Source: Clostridia bacterium (lineage in GTDB: Bacteria; Bacillota; Clostridia; Oscillospirales; CAG-272). Taken from it: 5,279 nt of DNA. Positions 1-5,279 of the stretch are shown piece by piece. The DNA is taken from NCBI GenBank assembly GCA_017455945.1, contig JAFTLM010000220.1, positions 1-5,279 of the forward strand, in the 5' to 3' direction. The notes under the pieces were generated by a model that worked only from the letters and a program-made list of their open reading frames with translations, did not search any database and had not been told where the DNA came from. The position numbers and the translations under genes were made by a program. Position 1 is the first letter of the stretch. Each line of letters begins with the position of its first letter.

Positions 1-13
1 CAAGATTCGAAAA

Positions 14-376
14 TTACTCGGCATAATCTTTGTCCACCACATCAACCTCAAGATTTTCATAGTAGTCCTCTACCATATCATTCAGTTGATAAAAGTAAGA
101 CATAAACAATCCCGAAACCGCATATCTCTTACGCTCATCCTCTTCATACTCCGGCAGTGCCGCCTTTGAAGTCACCTTGATTCGCGTATTATCGTCATCT
201 ATTTCATAATCGACGTCCGATGCATACGCCACCTCCACGGTGTTGATGATCAGCATAGTCATTGCGGAAATTGCGGCACAAAGCACGTCATTGCCATCTT
301 CATTAGAGCACGCATGCCCCTGTTCTTCAAAGCCGTAAAAGCTTCCGCCGCTTCGGAAAAAAATGATTTTTGTCAT
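14..376 (-). CDS. prp: Ribosomal-processing cysteine protease Prp
   Basis: This 120-residue protein matches the Prp (YsxB) family. Prp is a cytoplasmic cysteine protease that removes the N-terminal extension of ribosomal protein L27 in Bacillota and related groups before L27 enters the large subunit. The catalytic pair is visible: His21 in a GHA motif after the first strand (FEEQGHA) and Cys33 in the D-V-L-C-A-A-I-S segment that starts the long helix. The family is usually about 105-112 residues; this copy carries a slightly longer acidic C-terminal tail (about residues 105-120). The ATG at 376 is preceded by AAGGGAA, close to the start. The gene lies 11 bases after the rplU stop, the standard rplU-prp-rpmA order, and is presumably cotranscribed from the rplU promoter. 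Only 13 bases follow its TAA before the window edge, so the expected rpmA (the substrate gene) is not seen. Family assignment is firm; cleavage of L27 is inferred from the family. Confidence 0.95.
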   Translation of the reverse strand: MTKIIFFRSGGSFYGFEEQGHACSNEDGNDVLCAAISAMTMLIINTVEVAYASDVDYEIDDDNTRIKVTSKAALPEYEEDERKRYAVSGLFMSYFYQLNDMVEDYYENLEVDVVDKDYAE

Positions 377-387
377 TTTCCCTTAAA

Positions 388-696
388 TCAGCCCTCGATC
401 TTTGTAATCTGTACCTTTATGAAAGGCTGTCTGTGACCGATCTTCTTCTTTTCGTTCTTCTTAGACTTGTACTTCATTACATAAATCTTCTTAGCCTTGC
501 CGTTTTTAAGAACGTTTGCTGTTACCTTTGCGCCTGCAATAACAGGTGTACCAACCTCGAACTTTTCTCCGTCCGAAATTGCCTTTACGTCAAAGGTTAC
601 TGTGTCACCCTCGTTAACGTCGAGCTTCTCGATGAAAATGATCTCGCCCTCGCTAACCTTGTACTGCTTTCCGCCGGTTTCTATCACTGCGAACAT
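388..696 (-). CDS. rplU: Large ribosomal subunit protein bL21
   Basis: This is ribosomal protein L21, a 23S rRNA-binding component of the 50S subunit. The N-terminus MFAVIETGGKQYKV and the C-terminal block KIYVMKYKSKKN followed by GHRQPF (residues 87-92) and IKVQITKI are signature segments, and the basic patch around residues 67-89 is the rRNA-contacting region. The length is 102 residues, close to the usual 102-104. I chose the ATG at 696 rather than the in-frame GTG at 705. The purine-rich AGAGAGG lies 8 bases before the ATG and overlaps the GTG, and the family begins with M-F/Y-A-V/I. It is the first gene of the rplU-prp unit and sits behind a consensus promoter and a structured leader, so it is probably regulated through the leader as well as by growth-linked transcription. 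Confidence 0.98.
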   Translation of the reverse strand: MFAVIETGGKQYKVSEGEIIFIEKLDVNEGDTVTFDVKAISDGEKFEVGTPVIAGAKVTANVLKNGKAKKIYVMKYKSKKNEKKKIGHRQPFIKVQITKIEG

Positions 697-780
697 GGAA
701 AGCACCTCTCTTTCATTTTAGACTCGCTATCGCAGGCGGCGTACAAGACGCACTTAAAAGAGCCTACTTTATGCGGCACT
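697..780 (-). promoter_or_regulatory. Putative L21 leader (cis-regulatory 5' UTR of rplU)
   Basis: The roughly 80-nt leader between the rplU promoter and its ATG can fold. A 7-bp helix pairs UAGGCUC (plus-strand positions 760-766) with GAGUCUA (719-725), including one G-U pair. It encloses a hairpin GCGU-CUUGU-ACGC (739-751) and a short GC-rich element next to it. Further 3', GAAAG (710-714) can pair with CUUUC (698-702), placing the AGAGG ribosome binding site in a 7-nt loop. Position, size and a closed multi-helix shape agree with the L21 leader motif known upstream of rplU in Firmicutes, which is thought to be an autoregulatory binding site for L21. I recognise it by context and folding, not by a covariance search, so membership in that RNA family is likely but unproven. 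Confidence 0.68.
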
Positions 781-782
781 CT

Positions 783-811
783 ATTATAGCATATTGCTAC
801 AATATTGTCAA
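783..811 (-). promoter_or_regulatory. Consensus housekeeping promoter of rplU-prp
   Basis: Read on the minus strand there is a perfect -35 box TTGACA (806-811), a 17-bp spacer, and a perfect -10 box TATAAT (783-788). Transcription should begin around 776-780, giving an approximately 80-nt leader before rplU. The -35 begins only about 25 bases after the stop of the upstream membrane-protein gene. A full 12/12 match with optimal spacing is expected for a highly expressed ribosomal protein unit. Confidence 0.93.
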
Positions 812-836
812 TAGTTTTTGGAAATTTTGCCGAAAA

Positions 837-2651
837 TTATTTTTTCTTCATAAAGGTTAAGTTTTCATCGCTGTAAGAAATTTCATATCCATTAGAGGTG
901 AAATAGTCGATAGCAGCTTGGCTTTCCTCACGGTATCTCATATCAAAAACCGCATATTCGGTATCGGTCTTATATTTTCCGTTTTCTTTATGATATTTTA
1001 TCTCATAAATTTCATTTCTGTCGGCTATATGGGGCAAAAGCATCGTTGAGCAAACCACCGACGCGTCGTCGGGAAGCTCATTTGTCAGCGTTTCTTCCAT
1101 ACCGGCATAAGCGATTTTATTTTCCTCATACCGTACAGAATAATTTTCTTGGAATGGCAAAACCACCATTGCAAACATCAAAACCGTTGCCACGGTTGCC
1201 AACGGAAGCATAATCTTTTTTGGTTCCGCTCCCAACTCCGAAAGATTAAGCACCGTCAAATAAAACAAGAACGCGGTAATACCGAAGCTATACTGGAATT
1301 TTATATTGGGCTGATACTGATACATCGTCATTATATTTATCAATATCGGCAGAGCGAGAATATATCTTGAAATGTTCTTTGTGGCAAAGGGCAAAAACGA
1401 AAGCGGCAAAAGCAACTGCAATACATAAAGTATCTTGGCGTTATCTCCGTTTTTGGACACGAACAGCTGTGTGAGAAAATATCCCGGATTTAATATTACC
1501 GTTTTCAAGACGTCGAAAAGTCCGCCGTCGCTGTCATAAATGAGATTCTGATATCGATTTGACATAACGCCTGTTCCGAACTCTTTCATAAGCGACGAGA
1601 CGATAAAGAAATACAGCAATGCGGAAGCCGCAAGAATTACCGAAATTTTCTTTTTCCCTTTGAGGAAGAAAACGTACGCCGCAAAAACCAGCAAATATAT
1701 AAACGCATCTTCTTTTACAAGCAAAACGAGCAATGCAAAGACTGCCGTATGGATATATTTCTCCTTTTCAAAAAAGCAGAAGGTCCACATAAGAAGAGGC
1801 ACCAGGAAGCAATTCTCGTGAAGGTCATAAAAGGTTCCTGCGGCTATTGCCGGATAAAAAGAATACACAACAGCCAGCAATGCGGTGGCACGCGAGGAAA
1901 GCCCTTTATGCTTTGCCATAATACAAAGCGGCACGACGCCCGAATACAGGACAAGTGCCTGAAGTATCTGAAGAGTCGCGGGGTGCGGAGCCACAAAATA
2001 AAACGGAAGCATCAAATAGTATATCGGCGAAAAATGAACGGCAAAATGCGACAAAAGCATATCACGCTCGCAGGTAGTATCAGGCACTCCGCTCTCTTTC
2101 ATATTGTGGAACATATTACACCAGATACCAAAATCAAAATTGGGAGCAGAAAAGGTCAGATATCTGTAAACTCCTATGGATGCGACTATAACGCATGCCG
2201 TTGCCGCCGCCACTCCCGCAAAGCTCCATTTCAATCTGCCGTCGAAATTCTTTGGAATCAAATCGAAAACTCCGCTTTTTGAAAGGGCGATTATTATCAC
2301 GGTCATCACCGCAACAACTGCGGCATACAAGTGATACTGATTTTTTGAAGGTGCATTTCGGAGGAGTTCAAAAGCAAAAAGAAATGAAAAAACAAGCAAA
2401 CACCATTCTACAGGCTTAAATCTTTCAATCAGCACGTCAAGCCCCGCCATTACAACAGCCGACAACAAAATCAACGCCAGGTATCCCCAGAAAGGAAATT
2501 CTCTGCCAAATGAAAGCTCGGCATAGCTCGTTTCGCCCAACATCAAACTAAAAAACGCCACGAGAAGAAAGGCGGTAAACAGATACTTTACCGCCTTTTC
2601 CACGGTACAAATTCTTTTTAATTTTTCCTTGATACCGATTTTTTCATTCAT
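837..2651 (-). CDS. DUF2079-family polytopic membrane protein, probable GT-C-type glycosyltransferase
   Basis: This 604-residue integral membrane protein has about 14-15 hydrophobic segments (for example near 21-38, 54-74, 81-97, 107-123, 142-163, 225-245, 302-328, 335-352, 405-421, 453-470 and 479-498) and a soluble C-terminal domain from about 500. Family motifs are NFDFGIW (171-177, Asp173), SHFAVHFSP (201-209), YDLHEN (275-280) and VKEDAF (312-317), which I recognise as DUF2079. That family resembles GT-C glycosyltransferases, which use lipid-linked sugar donors on the outer membrane face; the acidic loop after helix 5 would hold the catalytic Asp. Basic loops 1-20, 76-79 and 134-141 put the N-terminus inside and the FDFGIW loop outside. 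The first four helices look like an addition to the usual core. The start lies one base after the DUF1015 stop, with only a weak purine-rich site, which suggests translational coupling. The substrate is unknown, and the enzymatic role is inference. Confidence 0.85.
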   Translation of the reverse strand: MNEKIGIKEKLKRICTVEKAVKYLFTAFLLVAFFSLMLGETSYAELSFGREFPFWGYLALILLSAVVMAGLDVLIERFKPVEWCLLVFSFLFAFELLRNAPSKNQYHLYAAVVAVMTVIIIALSKSGVFDLIPKNFDGRLKWSFAGVAAATACVIVASIGVYRYLTFSAPNFDFGIWCNMFHNMKESGVPDTTCERDMLLSHFAVHFSPIYYLMLPFYFVAPHPATLQILQALVLYSGVVPLCIMAKHKGLSSRATALLAVVYSFYPAIAAGTFYDLHENCFLVPLLMWTFCFFEKEKYIHTAVFALLVLLVKEDAFIYLLVFAAYVFFLKGKKKISVILAASALLYFFIVSSLMKEFGTGVMSNRYQNLIYDSDGGLFDVLKTVILNPGYFLTQLFVSKNGDNAKILYVLQLLLPLSFLPFATKNISRYILALPILINIMTMYQYQPNIKFQYSFGITAFLFYLTVLNLSELGAEPKKIMLPLATVATVLMFAMVVLPFQENYSVRYEENKIAYAGMEETLTNELPDDASVVCSTMLLPHIADRNEIYEIKYHKENGKYKTDTEYAVFDMRYREESQAAIDYFTSNGYEISYSDENLTFMKKK

Positions 2652-2652
2652 A

Positions 2653-3909
2653 TTACTTTATCTTTCTGCACTCAAGATAATATCTCTTGTCCGCCGAATG
2701 TCCCATTGAAAAGGTTTTTCTGGGAAGTGCTCCGTCACAGATAACAGTTTTGAAAAGCTGGTCTTTTTCCATACCGTCAAAGATAAATCCAATGGCATTG
2801 TCCTGCTTCGCAAGATTTTCAGTGGAATCCACGTCGTGGATATAGTCAACGCTCGATTCGGGATGTGCCGCAATATACTCATCTATAAAGTTTTGAAGAG
2901 TTCCGACCGTAAGCTGTTGCGTGGGACGTTTAAACACAATACTTCCCTCTCCGCCGGCGTGCACGTATTCGACCTTCTGCGGCTTTTCGTTGCCGCTCAG
3001 ATTCTCGGCGTAATCGCAAAGTGCCGCAATAACGGCGGCAGGAGAAACGCCAAACATAACTCTGTATATGGGCTCAAATTTAAGTGCCTCATCGTGAAGG
3101 TTAACTATCTCAACGAGCGCATATCTTGACGGGTGCTCAAGTGCCTTATCGCCGAGCTTGGCTTTGATTTCTTCGTATGCTGCTTTAGCCGATGCCAACG
3201 AATGATTACCGTCTCCCACAGCAAAAGGAAGCGGAGCGTAGCTGTCTCCGTATTTTTCCTTCATAGCCTCGGGGGTAGAAAGTGCAGACAGCGCCTCGTC
3301 TATTCTCTTTTTGCCTTCATCGCTTACAAAATAGCCCTTTATATGACCTCCGCCGAGCATAAGCTCAAAGTCATAAGCTTTCTCGTAGCTTTCGCAAGCG
3401 GAAATTTCGGGTTCTATAACGGTTTTCTTGGGATCATCGATGAGCACCATAACGTGCGGAAGCTCTATTGCCGCATCGCGTCTCACGGCAACTCTGGGAG
3501 GGATTCTGTCAAGCACGGTTCCCTCTGTCGCTCTCACAAGTGACGTCGCTCCCTTGCGGTAATCATACGCTTCAAGGTCAATTTTGCCAACCAAGCCGCG
3601 TCTTACAGCTCCGTCAGACTGAGTTCTTTCAACATATATAAGCGAATCTTTATGCTCAACAAGCACGTTGTCAACGTACTTTAACATAGTGGCATTTATT
3701 TTCGGTACTCTCTTATCGGTTTCCGAAAGATAAACCTCGGGAAGGATAAGCTCAAGAGTTGTGGGCGAGCCGCCTGATATTGCTTTTGCCTCTTCCCAGT
3801 ATTCGGGCTCACTGGTATGCTGGTCACAAGCTATAACAGACCACTTTGCACCGTCAACCTTATTGAAGTCGGGCATAAGTATATCCGCGGGATAAAAACA
3901 GTTTTTCAT
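2653..3909 (-). CDS. DUF1015-family protein of unknown function
   Basis: This 418-residue soluble protein has no signal peptide or membrane segment and belongs to the DUF1015 (COG4198) family. Recognisable conserved blocks are CDQHTSEPEYW (28-38), YVERTQ (92-97), RATEGTVLDRIPPR (126-139), VLIDDP (155-160), VGDGNHSLASAKAAY (231-245), VEIVNLHDEALKFEPIYR (266-283), YIHD (356-359) and LPRKTFSMG (395-403). The length is normal for the family, and there is no frameshift. No biochemical activity is established to my knowledge. The conserved GDGNHS and CDQH segments look like active-site or ligand-binding loops. In some Clostridia such genes sit beside serine biosynthesis genes, which are not present here. 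The ATG at 3909 has a strong AGAGAGGA site 8 bases upstream and its own promoter. It is the first gene of a unit with the DUF2079 membrane protein one base downstream, so a shared role is plausible but unproven. Confidence 0.9.
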   Translation of the reverse strand: MKNCFYPADILMPDFNKVDGAKWSVIACDQHTSEPEYWEEAKAISGGSPTTLELILPEVYLSETDKRVPKINATMLKYVDNVLVEHKDSLIYVERTQSDGAVRRGLVGKIDLEAYDYRKGATSLVRATEGTVLDRIPPRVAVRRDAAIELPHVMVLIDDPKKTVIEPEISACESYEKAYDFELMLGGGHIKGYFVSDEGKKRIDEALSALSTPEAMKEKYGDSYAPLPFAVGDGNHSLASAKAAYEEIKAKLGDKALEHPSRYALVEIVNLHDEALKFEPIYRVMFGVSPAAVIAALCDYAENLSGNEKPQKVEYVHAGGEGSIVFKRPTQQLTVGTLQNFIDEYIAAHPESSVDYIHDVDSTENLAKQDNAIGFIFDGMEKDQLFKTVICDGALPRKTFSMGHSADKRYYLECRKIK

Positions 3910-3940
3910 ATTTGGATTCCTCTCTTATTTATTCCCATAT

Positions 3941-3969
3941 ATTTTATCACAAATTTCTTATTAATTCAA
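3941..3969 (-). promoter_or_regulatory. Promoter of the DUF1015-DUF2079 unit
   Basis: On the minus strand there is TTGAAT (3964-3969, 4 of 6 matches to the -35 consensus), a 17-bp spacer, and TAAAAT (3941-3946, 5 of 6 to the -10), with a TG dinucleotide one base upstream of the -10 (extended -10). The predicted start near 3934 gives a short leader of about 25 bases carrying the AGAGAGGA ribosome binding site. Confidence 0.72.
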
Positions 3970-3970
3970 T

Positions 3971-3988
3971 AGGTTACTATAAAAACCT
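3971..3988. repeat. Short inverted repeat upstream of the DUF1015 promoter
   Basis: AGGTT (3971-3975) and AACCT (3984-3988) form a perfect 5-bp inverted repeat around 8 AT-rich bases, immediately upstream of the minus-strand -35 box. The position would suit an upstream regulatory site. However, 5-bp arms are short enough to occur by chance, so this is a weak call. Confidence 0.25.
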
Positions 3989-3992
3989 GTCA

Positions 3993-4008
3993 AAAAAGCC
4001 ACCTTTTT
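3993..4008. repeat. Short A/T-rich inverted repeat in the divergent intergenic region
   Basis: AAAAAG (3993-3998) and CTTTTT (4003-4008) are perfect 6-bp arms around CCAC. The repeat lies near the middle of the 202-bp region between the divergent DUF1015 and CarD-type genes. The arms are mostly A and T, so a hairpin would be weak and chance occurrence is likely. It is listed because it is one of three inverted repeats in this spacer. Confidence 0.25.
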
Positions 4009-4032
4009 ATCGCATATTTTTATCATTTTGTT

Positions 4033-4053
4033 AAAAATGCCCTTTGCATTTTT
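4033..4053. repeat. Perfect 8-bp inverted repeat over the carD-type promoter
   Basis: AAAAATGC (4033-4040) and GCATTTTT (4046-4053) are perfect arms separated by CCTTT. The right arm covers the -35 position of the plus-strand promoter, so a protein bound here could block RNA polymerase. It could be an operator, or a weak hairpin that ends stray minus-strand transcription. No known operator consensus is recognised. Confidence 0.5.
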
Positions 4054-4072
4054 GGCAAAAATTTGGTATAAT
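4044..4072 (+). promoter_or_regulatory. Extended -10 promoter of the CarD-family gene
   Basis: A perfect TATAAT (4067-4072) is preceded by TGG, an extended -10 element. The -35 position at 17-bp spacing is TTGCAT (4044-4049), only 3 of 6 to consensus, so the extended -10 probably carries recognition. Transcription should start near 4079, leaving about 33 bases of leader with AAAGG (4099-4103) 8 bases before the ATG. Confidence 0.75.
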
Positions 4073-4111
4073 TAATATACGTAGCTTATAAAACAGTGAA
4101 AGGCAGAAAAA

Positions 4112-4639
4112 ATGGCAGCTTTTGTTTTTACCAAAAATCAATACGTGATATACGCTTCAAACGGAATATGCAAAATAGATGACATAAAATCAATGTCGTT
4201 TGTAAAAGGTGAACCCGAAAAAGAATACTATATTTTGAAACCGCAGGATTCGCCCAACTCAACAATTTACATTCCGCTTGACAACGAAATTTTGGTTGCC
4301 AAATTGCGGCTTCCTTTGTCATGCGACGAAATAACCGACTTGATTTCGGGCATCAGGTTCTGGGATTGGATAGACGACAGAAAGGCAAGAAGCCTGGAAT
4401 ACCGCCGCATTTTCTCTGCTATTACCCCATCCGAGCTTCTATCGGTAGTCAAAACACTCCTGCAAAAACGAGTTGAAGTATCAAATGCAGGAAAGAAGAT
4501 GTGTGCCATAGATAAGGATGCTTACGAAACGGCTTTGCGTTATCTTAAAGATGAATTCAAGTTTGCCTTTGAGGGTAACGTTGAAAGGGTTTCGGAAATT
4601 TTAAAAACAGCTTTTGGCAATTACCCTGCTTCAATATAA
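4112..4639 (+). CDS. CarD-family RNA polymerase-interacting transcription regulator
   Basis: This 175-residue protein has the layout of CarD/CdnL regulators, which bind the RNA polymerase beta subunit and stabilise the open promoter complex. Residues about 4-65 form the Tudor-like RNAP-interaction domain shared with the Mfd repair-coupling factor: F-T-K-N-Q-Y-V-I-Y-A-S-N-G-I-C-K-I (6-22), EYYILKP (38-44) and IYIPLDN (52-58). Residues about 70-170 are a helical C-terminal domain with the segment F-W-D-W-I-D-D-R-K-A-R (83-93). This resembles the region of CarD whose Trp contacts the upstream edge of the transcription bubble; Trp84 and Trp86 are candidates. The start is fixed by AAAGG 8 bases upstream. 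The gene is monocistronic, with its own promoter and a strong terminator 6 bases after the stop, and is divergent from the DUF1015 gene. Whether it acts globally or is a specialised paralogue cannot be told here. Confidence 0.88.
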   Translation: MAAFVFTKNQYVIYASNGICKIDDIKSMSFVKGEPEKEYYILKPQDSPNSTIYIPLDNEILVAKLRLPLSCDEITDLISGIRFWDWIDDRKARSLEYRRIFSAITPSELLSVVKTLLQKRVEVSNAGKKMCAIDKDAYETALRYLKDEFKFAFEGNVERVSEILKTAFGNYPASI

Positions 4640-4644
4640 AAAAG

Positions 4645-4673
4645 AAACGGCACCGCTTGGCGGTGCCGTTTTT
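4645..4673 (+). terminator. Rho-independent terminator after the CarD-family gene
   Basis: A perfect 12-bp stem (4645-4656 with 4660-4671; GC-rich core CGGCACCGC/GCGGTGCCG) closes a 3-nt loop TTG. It is followed by a T run (4669-4673). It starts 6 bases after the TAA. The reverse complement also ends in a T-rich tract, so it may work in both directions. It separates this gene from the downstream AraC-type gene. Confidence 0.95.
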
Positions 4674-4733
4674 GTAATTAGATTTTAAGCACACGAAAAA
4701 TATACCACAAAACTGGAAAATTTTTTACGACTA

Positions 4734-4762
4734 TAGACTTTTCAAAAAAAGTATGATAGAAT
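4734..4762 (+). promoter_or_regulatory. Promoter of the AraC-type gene
   Basis: TAGACT (4734-4739, 4 of 6 to -35), a 17-bp spacer, and TAGAAT (4757-4762, 5 of 6 to -10), with TG at 4754-4755 giving an extended -10. An overlapping TATGAT (4752-4757) is an alternative -10. The terminator just upstream makes a separate promoter necessary here. The start would be near 4769, with about 25 bases of leader. Confidence 0.6.
4737..4752. repeat. Short inverted repeat inside the AraC-type promoter
   Basis: ACTTTT (4737-4742) and AAAAGT (4747-4752) are perfect 6-bp arms around CAAA, lying between the proposed -35 and -10 boxes. The place would suit a repressor site or autoregulation, but the arms are nearly all A and T, so chance is a good alternative. 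Confidence 0.25.
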
Positions 4763-4794
4763 GAAAATGTAATTATTTAATTTATGGGGGTATT

Positions 4795-5279
4795 ATGGCT
4801 AAAATAGGAATCTACAAAGAACCCGACACCAGTATAACCCGTTATTTGGAAAGAACCTTTAAAACCTGGCTTATGCACTGGCACAGAGAGGTGGAGATCG
4901 TTCACGTAATGGAGGGACCTTGCACTTTTGTTGTGGGAAAGAAAAGCTACGTGGGCAACTCCGGAGATTTCATAATTACCCGCGGTTGTGAGCCACACCA
5001 ATTTGTCACTCCTATATTCAAGAAAATGCAGATCTGCAAGTTTAACATCGGACTTATATACGGCATAACAAAAAAGTTTCAATACCCCAAATCCTTTATA
5101 AGCTCAGATGAGATCGCCCTGATTCCCGGACTTTATGACGAGTTATGCTCGGTTTTCGACAAGCTTGGAAAGATTTACAACGAAGGCGGAAGCAATATCA
5201 TTGCCGATTGCTACACCATACTTCTGTTCAATCTGCTCGCTGAAAACTTCCCCGACAAAACCGAAAATTCATCCTACGA
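4795..5279 (+). CDS. AraC-type transcription regulator, N-terminal cupin part (cut by window edge)
   Basis: The open frame runs from an ATG at 4795 to the right edge: 161 full codons and no stop, so the 3' end is missing. Residues about 24-85 match the cupin-like ligand-binding domain of AraC-family regulators: W-L-M-H-W-H-R-E-V-E-I-V-H-V-M-E-G (25-41, with His28, His30 and Glu34), then GDFIIT (57-62) and PHQF (67-70, His68). Residues about 105-155 are a helical linker region. AraC regulators of this kind usually run 270-300 residues and end in two helix-turn-helix motifs. That part would lie beyond the window, so the DNA-binding domain is inferred. GGGGG (4786-4790) lies only 4 bases before the ATG and serves as the likely ribosome binding site. 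Such proteins often control sugar-uptake or sugar-degradation genes next to them, but the ligand cannot be told. A stand-alone cupin protein is a less likely alternative. Confidence 0.8.
   Translation, partial: MAKIGIYKEPDTSITRYLERTFKTWLMHWHREVEIVHVMEGPCTFVVGKKSYVGNSGDFIITRGCEPHQFVTPIFKKMQICKFNIGLIYGITKKFQYPKSFISSDEIALIPGLYDELCSVFDKLGKIYNEGGSNIIADCYTILLFNLLAENFPDKTENSSY

Noticed and set aside
697..705. GTG at 705 as rplU start, adding three residues
   Set aside because: The GTG overlaps the ribosome binding site AGAGAGG. The ATG at 696 has proper spacing and gives the family N-terminus MFAVIETGGKQYKV.
370..789. 139-codon open frame on the plus strand
   Set aside because: It lies entirely antisense to rplU and its leader, has no family resemblance and contains runs of Cys and Leu typical of a reversed frame.
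823..838. AATTTT-GCCG-AAAATT hairpin as terminator for the DUF2079 gene
   Set aside because: The stem is only A-T pairs and no T run follows, so it is unlikely to stop polymerase on its own.
1749..2282. 177-codon open frame on the plus strand
   Set aside because: It is antisense to the DUF2079 gene, with a composition heavy in Lys, Arg, His and Cys and no domain features; it is a shadow of the real frame.
3133..3543. 136-codon open frame on the plus strand
   Set aside because: It is antisense to conserved blocks of the DUF1015 gene, without a ribosome binding site or recognisable motifs.
3988..3993. TTGACA on the minus strand as a second -35 box for the DUF1015 gene
   Set aside because: At 16-18 bp spacing there is no acceptable -10 (ATTGAA or TTGAAT). 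The pair at 3941-3969 fits better and is nearer the gene.
4777..5082. 101-codon open frame on the minus strand
   Set aside because: It lies opposite the AraC-type coding frame, whose cupin motifs are clear; nothing supports a minus-strand gene.
1..5279. Mobile element, CRISPR, toxin-antitoxin or defence system
   Set aside because: No transposase, integrase, terminal repeats, regularly spaced repeats or toxin-like gene pairs were seen; all large frames belong to chromosomal housekeeping or regulatory families.

Overview
The window reads as an ordinary chromosomal stretch of a low-to-moderate GC Gram-positive bacterium, most likely a member of the Clostridia (Bacillota). The main support is the rplU-prp gene order behind a leader that resembles the Firmicutes L21 leader. 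Prp is the protease that trims the N-terminal extension of ribosomal protein L27 in Bacillota and their relatives. AT-rich intergenic DNA, strong purine-rich ribosome binding sites and near-consensus sigma-A-type promoters agree with this. Genus and species cannot be read from the sequence.

Left part, minus strand (1-836): a consensus promoter (TTGACA, 17 bp, TATAAT) drives an approximately 80-nt structured leader, then rplU (L21), then prp. The next gene would be expected to be rpmA (L27), just beyond the left edge. L21, Prp and L27 form one functional set: two large-subunit proteins plus the protease that matures one of them.

Centre, minus strand (837-3909): a two-gene unit made of a DUF1015-family cytoplasmic protein followed, after one base, by a 604-residue polytopic membrane protein of the DUF2079 family, which looks like a GT-C-type glycosyltransferase. 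The pair has its own promoter at about 3941-3969. I see no convincing intrinsic terminator between the membrane-protein gene and the rplU promoter, so some read-through is possible.

Right part, plus strand (4112-5279): a divergently transcribed CarD-family RNA polymerase-binding regulator with its own extended -10 promoter, closed by a strong 12-bp-stem terminator. It is followed by the 5' part of an AraC-type regulator gene (N-terminal cupin sensor domain), cut by the right edge.

I found no mobile element, CRISPR array, tRNA, rRNA or defence locus. The points most worth a second look are the L21 leader, the coupled DUF1015-DUF2079 pair, an apparent four-helix N-terminal addition on the DUF2079 protein, and a perfect inverted repeat overlapping the carD-type promoter.
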